DNA of 14,579 nt from the NCBI GenBank assembly GCA_030704765.1, contig JAUYDD010000132.1, positions 1 to 14,579 on the forward strand, in the 5' to 3' direction. The notes beneath the pieces were generated by a model. The model was not told where the DNA came from. It did no database searches and saw only the letters and a program-made list of their open reading frames with translations. Source of the DNA: Nanobdellota archaeon. GTDB taxonomy: Archaea; Nanobdellota; Nanobdellia; Pacearchaeales; GW2011-AR1. Position numbers and translations under genes: made by a program. Positions 12,444 to 14,579 of this stretch are shown in pieces. Each line of letters begins with the position of its first letter. Positions within the stretch are counted from its first letter, which is position 1.

Positions 12444-13695
12444 TTTTTTTATGCCTTATATAAATTAATACTCCTGATATGACAACTAATAAAATAAATA
12501 TTATAGATAAAATCAATACAAGATGCTCAGTTATTGCAGATAATAATCCAGCATCAGGATTCAATACTCTTAAATCTACTTGTTTTATTGTTTTGGATTT
12601 TCCATAATAAAGGATTATATTTGCCTTATAACGGCCTTCTTCAAGATTTTCTGCATTAAAAAATCCTTTTAAAGTGGCACTAGCCCATCTGTCTAATCCA
12701 ACAGAAGGGGTCTTAAAAAAATCAACTTGTTCATTAGTAGCATTTGTAACATTGATTTCTGCATAAACATTTAACAAAGGATTGTTCCATTTGCTTTCTA
12801 TATCAATAAAAAATTCACTTATTTTGCTTTTATTAAAATCCATGCTCCAATTCGTTATGTCTACATATAAGGTTCCAATCCCAAAATTAGCGTCTTTTTT
12901 CAATAATCCTTTTTCATATAATACAAATGCTGTTGCATTATAAGAACCAGGGCCATATTTTTCAGGATAAATTTTATAGAATTTCCCTACTGTCTGATTT
13001 GGAATGATTTCATAACCCATAGAGATATTGTCTATCAATTTATTATCTGTATCTGAATATATTTCAATATTTCCAAATGCATTGATGCTCTCATTTCCAT
13101 GGCTAGCAACATTAAGGTCTAAACTTAAGTTTTCTTTTTCATTTATATTCTTTATCAAAAGTGAGGATATCTCTGCATATTTTCCAGGATATGGTGCAAA
13201 TACCACAACTTGGACCACTATGCCTATTTTTGTCCCTACTCCACCGCCCCCCCCAGATAAAACTTCTTCAACCCTTATATAGATAAAATTGAGTCCGGGT
13301 TTATCTATTGTCTTGGGAAAATTTATTGTTGCTACAAAACTTCCAGTTCCATTCATCTCATTCTTATCAAATGTTACATATTCTTTCAAATCCCTATCAG
13401 CATAGATTCTCAACATTTGGCCAGCTTCAGCCCCAAATACAAAATATTGTATAGATAAATTAGATTCAGGAACATATAAAAGATTTACAGTAGCAGGGCC
13501 AACACCTAACATAGAAGAAGTTACATTCTGTATAGAAAATATTATAAAAATCAAAAAAACAAGGCACTTCCATGCTTTAAAAGGCATGGTTTGTGACAGG
13601 ATTTTCTTATGAGGAACGCAAAGGCATCCTAAAGGTTTTAAACAAGAGAGCATTCCTGAATATAATGGCCTTATGCACCTTATTTTTCTTGTCAT
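12424..13695 (-). CDS. Membrane-anchored surface protein with Ig-like domains (about 423 aa)
   Basis: After a basic N-terminal stretch, a hydrophobic signal segment (LVFLIFIIFS) is followed by beta-rich domains rich in N-x-S/T sequons and a five-glycine linker (SGGGGGVG). A C-terminal membrane segment (about residues 390-413) and a KKNGKKRK tail close the protein. It resembles CARDB/COG1361-type archaeal surface proteins. Three starts are possible: a TTG at 13710, ATG at 13695, and ATG at 13587, which begins MPFKAWK directly before the signal segment. I favour 13695 because a TATA box is centred 26 bases upstream, but 13587 gives the most ordinary signal peptide. The ~36 residues between them come from DNA that looks like a transposon end. 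The 3' end overlaps the 156-aa gene. Confidence 0.82.
   Translation of the reverse strand: MTRKIRCIRPLYSGMLSCLKPLGCLCVPHKKILSQTMPFKAWKCLVFLIFIIFSIQNVTSSMLGVGPATVNLLYVPESNLSIQYFVFGAEAGQMLRIYADRDLKEYVTFDKNEMNGTGSFVATINFPKTIDKPGLNFIYIRVEEVLSGGGGGVGTKIGIVVQVVVFAPYPGKYAEISSLLIKNINEKENLSLDLNVASHGNESINAFGNIEIYSDTDNKLIDNISMGYEIIPNQTVGKFYKIYPEKYGPGSYNATAFVLYEKGLLKKDANFGIGTLYVDITNWSMDFNKSKISEFFIDIESKWNNPLLNVYAEINVTNATNEQVDFFKTPSVGLDRWASATLKGFFNAENLEEGRYKANIILYYGKSKTIKQVDLRVLNPDAGLLSAITEHLVLILSIIFILLVVISGVLIYIRHKKNGKKRK
13570..13633 (-). mobile_element. Possible IS200/IS605-type transposon end or MITE fragment
   Basis: An imperfect palindrome with CCATGC/GCATGG arms and a TTTTAA core (13570-13589) lies near TTTAGGATGC (13624-13633, minus strand). 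The same decamer occurs in the dispersed repeat, upstream of its own CCACATC hairpin with a TTAA core. Subterminal hairpins of this kind are typical of IS200/IS605-family ends. No transposase is present in the window. Confidence 0.4.
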
Positions 13696-13716
13696 TTTAT
13701 TAAAAATCAAAATTTG

Positions 13717-13725
13717 TTTTTATAC
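13717..13725 (-). promoter_or_regulatory. TATA-like box before the 423-aa surface gene
   Basis: GTATAAAAA on the minus strand is centred about 26 bases before the ATG at 13695, the same spacing as at the 686-aa gene. This suggests a leaderless transcript and a promoter separate from the 209-aa gene. Confidence 0.5.
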
Positions 13726-13733
13726 TTTTCTAT

Positions 13734-14363
13734 TTATATTGGAGGTTGAGCATAAATAATTATATTATCTGACTGCAATCCAAGATTTTCTGAATCATAT
13801 GGAACTGTAAATAATATATCTATAAAAAGTTCATTTTTATTTGAATGAAAATCCAATTGATTGCAATACAAAGTCCCCCCTGAGGTTTTATTAGCATTTA
13901 TCCACTGTCCTAATGTTCCACTGATGCAAGAATTAGGCAGCCTATTTGATACATTTATCTTATATTCTTCATTTGAATAGCTTGTGCTGTTAAAAAGGTC
14001 ATGAGCATTTTTTTCAGTCTGGATGTATATAGAACAATTAAGATTGCCTAAATTTTTTATTATTAATCCATATGCATTATCTCCAGACCAATTTCCCCTG
14101 TCAATATGGCCTATATTATCCCCTTGTGTGTATAAAGTCGCGTTAAGCTTTCCATCATCTATCTGGCCAGAACTCCAATTCATGACATCTCTAGAGAGAT
14201 TTATGCTTATTACCCTTAAAATTGTCAGATTGACATATCCTGCAGCGCTTCCAGTCAGTTCTTTGTTTATACTAGAAATTTTTAATAATATAACTGAGAC
14301 ATTTATAAGAATAATTATTATTATAATAATTGATAATAAAACAATAAAATCATTTTTTTTCAT
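13734..14363 (-). CDS. Secreted or membrane-anchored surface protein (209 aa)
   Basis: Starts MKKNDF, then a strongly hydrophobic segment (about 7-28, mostly isoleucine and leucine) followed by an extracytoplasmic region beginning TGSAAGYVNLTI. The rest is beta-rich with many sequons (VNLT, INLS, MNWS, KLNAT, NFS-like) and two widely spaced cysteine pairs. There is no C-terminal membrane segment, so it is an N-anchored or cleaved exported protein. Similar short proteins are frequent in DPANN surface gene clusters; a pilin-like role is possible but no class III signal motif is evident. AAAGGA six bases before the ATG supports the start. It is the first gene of the surface cluster visible here. 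Confidence 0.8.
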   Translation of the reverse strand: MKKNDFIVLLSIIIIIIILINVSVILLKISSINKELTGSAAGYVNLTILRVISINLSRDVMNWSSGQIDDGKLNATLYTQGDNIGHIDRGNWSGDNAYGLIIKNLGNLNCSIYIQTEKNAHDLFNSTSYSNEEYKINVSNRLPNSCISGTLGQWINANKTSGGTLYCNQLDFHSNKNELFIDILFTVPYDSENLGLQSDNIIIYAQPPI

Positions 14364-14393
14364 CTTAATCCTTTTTGATAATAAGACAATTCA

Positions 14394-14403
14394 TTTTTAT
14401 AAA
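14394..14403 (-). promoter_or_regulatory. TATA-like box before the 209-aa surface gene
   Basis: TTTATAAAAA on the minus strand lies about 35 bases before the ATG, leaving a short leader that contains the Shine-Dalgarno sequence. Confidence 0.4.
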
Positions 14404-14442
14404 TCTAATCATTTAATAAAATCACCTTATTGCTATACAAAA

Positions 14443-14579
14443 AATCAAAAAAACAATGGGCCACCACACCCTAAAGGTTTTTTGCCACAGCTAAAAAATC
14501 GCCTGCTGGCGAGTGTGGTTTGATTGGCCCTTGTTTTTAGGATGCTCAGAAATTAAAATAAACTGACATCCACATATTA
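14443..14579 (+). repeat. Dispersed structured repeat, copy D (right end cut by window)
   Basis: Begins AATCAAAAAAACAAT and runs to the window end inside the second hairpin, with three differences from copy A over their shared 113 bases. It carries an extra GGG after ACAAT. This lets GGGCCA pair with TGGCCC and AAAAACAA with TTGTTTTT, so the outer stem is longer here than in copies B and C. Confidence 0.9.
14493..14512 (-). terminator. Terminator-like hairpin plus T-run inside repeat copy D
   Basis: The same minus-strand 5-bp GC stem and six-T run as in the other copies. It would end a transcript entering from beyond the window before the surface cluster promoter. Confidence 0.45.

Overview
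The window reads as AT-rich genomic DNA of an archaeon, most likely a DPANN lineage of the Woesearchaeota/Pacearchaeota kind. The evidence is membrane-anchored surface proteins with Ig/cadherin-like repeats, poly-glycine linkers and DCGGPCSPC cysteine motifs; archaeal TATA-like boxes about 26 bases before start codons; and a bacterial-type gyrase in an otherwise archaeal setting. Taxonomy is inferred from protein style, not from a marker gene. Every credible gene lies on the minus strand, so transcription runs from high to low coordinates.

Region 1 (14363 to 9709): four cell-surface genes. A 209-aa and a roughly 423-aa membrane-anchored protein are followed by a 156-aa protein that overlaps the end of the 423-aa gene, then a 686-aa multi-domain surface protein. 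All have a membrane segment and an extracytoplasmic beta-rich part with many N-glycosylation sequons. The 423-aa gene has an N-terminal extension encoded by DNA that resembles an IS200/IS605 transposon end.

Region 2 (9708 to 9059): a 650-base gene-free stretch holding several perfect inverted repeats, two direct copies of a dispersed structured repeat (one degenerate), and the probable gyrB promoter.

Region 3 (9058 to 194): gyrB, five small or medium genes, an ACT-domain gene, then gyrA. The interposed genes are three short acidic-leader proteins (two cysteine-rich), a GmhA-type SIS isomerase, and a 50-aa protein; many are joined by ATGA overlaps and preceded by good Shine-Dalgarno sequences. 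Both gyrase subunits carry a large intein with an HNH homing endonuclease, and the two inteins are clearly related (about 55 of the first 100 residues identical by eye). Each interrupts the catalytic core, so active gyrase needs two protein-splicing events.

Region 4: four direct copies of a repeat of about 160 bp lie between transcription units (1-139, 9270-9377, 9398-9558, 14443-14579), and the window begins and ends inside copies. Each copy can fold into a junction-like structure, and the three with an intact end also carry a second hairpin (partly cut off in the last copy). On the coding (minus) strand each has a GC hairpin followed by a T-run, as in an intrinsic terminator. The twin inteins and this structured repeat family are the most noteworthy features.
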